From Deltaproteobacteria bacterium (GTDB lineage: Bacteria; Desulfobacterota_B; Binatia; UBA9968): DNA of 5,788 bases. Location: the NCBI GenBank assembly GCA_027297485.1, contig JAPUHZ010000118.1, positions 1-5,788 of the forward strand, in the 5' to 3' direction. Both the position numbers and the translations under genes were made by a program. The notes beneath the pieces are model-generated. The model had not been told where the DNA came from and did not search any database. It worked only from the letters and a program-made list of their open reading frames with translations. Positions within the stretch are counted from its first letter, which is position 1. Every line of letters begins with the position of its first letter. This document shows positions 5,604-5,788 of the stretch, piece after piece.

Positions 5604-5635
5604 ATTATCTTGAAATGGTTTTCTCTTCCCGTCAA
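5604..5635 (-). promoter_or_regulatory. Weak candidate promoter of the lipoprotein gene
   Basis: On the minus strand TTGACG (5635-5630) resembles a -35 box and GATAAT (5609-5604) a -10 box, matching five of six consensus positions each. The 20-base spacer is longer than the usual 16-18, so the pair may be coincidental. The 132-base divergent gap also holds two direct AWTCGTAG copies (5640-5647, 5663-5670) that could be operator half-sites. Confidence 0.2.
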
Positions 5636-5717
5636 GAGTAATCGTAGATCACTGTACTATTTATTCGTAGTCTTACCAAGTCAGGTGGGCTGTGATAAAA
5701 AGGAACTGGTTTACACT

Positions 5718-5788
5718 ATGGCCCTAATCATCAGCGAAAAAGAAACAAGGAACCTCATCGACATGCCACGCGCACTTAAGGTCGTGGA
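5718..5788 (+). CDS. Ornithine cyclodeaminase / mu-crystallin family protein (N-terminus only)
   Basis: The last 71 bases encode an ATG-started frame cut by the window edge after 23 codons (MALIISEKETRNLIDMPRAL, then KVV). This matches the usual opening of the ornithine cyclodeaminase / mu-crystallin family: a short strand, a Ser-x-x-x-hydrophobic helix start, then a (D)MPxAL-type turn. Family members include ornithine cyclodeaminase, alanine dehydrogenase (archaeal type) and NAD(P)H-dependent ketimine reductases, all Rossmann-fold enzymes; which one this is cannot be told from the N-terminus. AAAAGGAA ends at 5705, about 12 bases before the ATG, a rather wide spacing. The gene is divergent from the lipoprotein gene. 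Confidence is limited by the very short readable length. Confidence 0.6.
   Translation, partial: MALIISEKETRNLIDMPRALKVV

Overview
The window is a bacterial accessory-gene cluster for enzymes of the xanthine dehydrogenase / aerobic CO dehydrogenase type (molybdenum hydroxylases with Mo-cofactor, [2Fe-2S] and FAD). Base composition is roughly balanced to slightly GC-rich. No gene fixes the taxonomy. The gene mix (XdhC-YHS fusion, MocA-like transferase, CoxG, second XdhC, short IscU/SufU-like scaffold, SDR, ornithine cyclodeaminase family) reminds me of uncultured soil or subsurface lineages, but that is an impression only. The catalytic subunits themselves (CoxL/M/S or XdhA/B type) are not in the window and would be expected just outside it, most likely upstream.

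Layout: (1) bases 1-2230, plus strand: a 5'-truncated XdhC/CoxI-family gene with a C-terminal YHS domain; a MocA-like nucleotidyltransferase overlapping it by 4 bases (ATGA); and, 75 bases on, coxG with a strong ribosome binding site. (2) 2231-2575, gene-free: a repeat-like segment of about 206 bases bounded by an inverted GTCAAAAAA / TTTTTTGAC pair and containing stem-loops, followed by a possibly structured leader. (3) 2576-4938, plus strand: a full-length two-domain XdhC, an IscU/SufU-like Fe-S scaffold whose ribosome binding site lies inside a hairpin, and an NAD(H)-type short-chain dehydrogenase. (4) 4968-5585, minus strand: a probable lipoprotein with a long coiled coil and a C-terminal SH3-like domain, convergent with the SDR gene. 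(5) 5718 to the edge, plus strand: the first 23 codons of a probable ornithine cyclodeaminase / mu-crystallin family gene.

How the parts may work together (inference from family knowledge): MocA-type enzymes attach a nucleotide to the molybdenum cofactor, XdhC proteins hold the cofactor and assist its sulfuration and insertion, the IscU/SufU-like protein could build the [2Fe-2S] clusters of the small subunit, and CoxG serves the finished enzyme at the membrane. The SDR and cyclodeaminase-family proteins could act on the substrate or product of the hydroxylase, but their substrates cannot be read from sequence. The lipoprotein is probably unrelated.

No tRNA, rRNA, CRISPR array, transposase gene or phage gene was seen. 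The most notable points are the XdhC-YHS fusion, the Fe-S scaffold with its hidden ribosome binding site, and the repeat-like element splitting the cluster.
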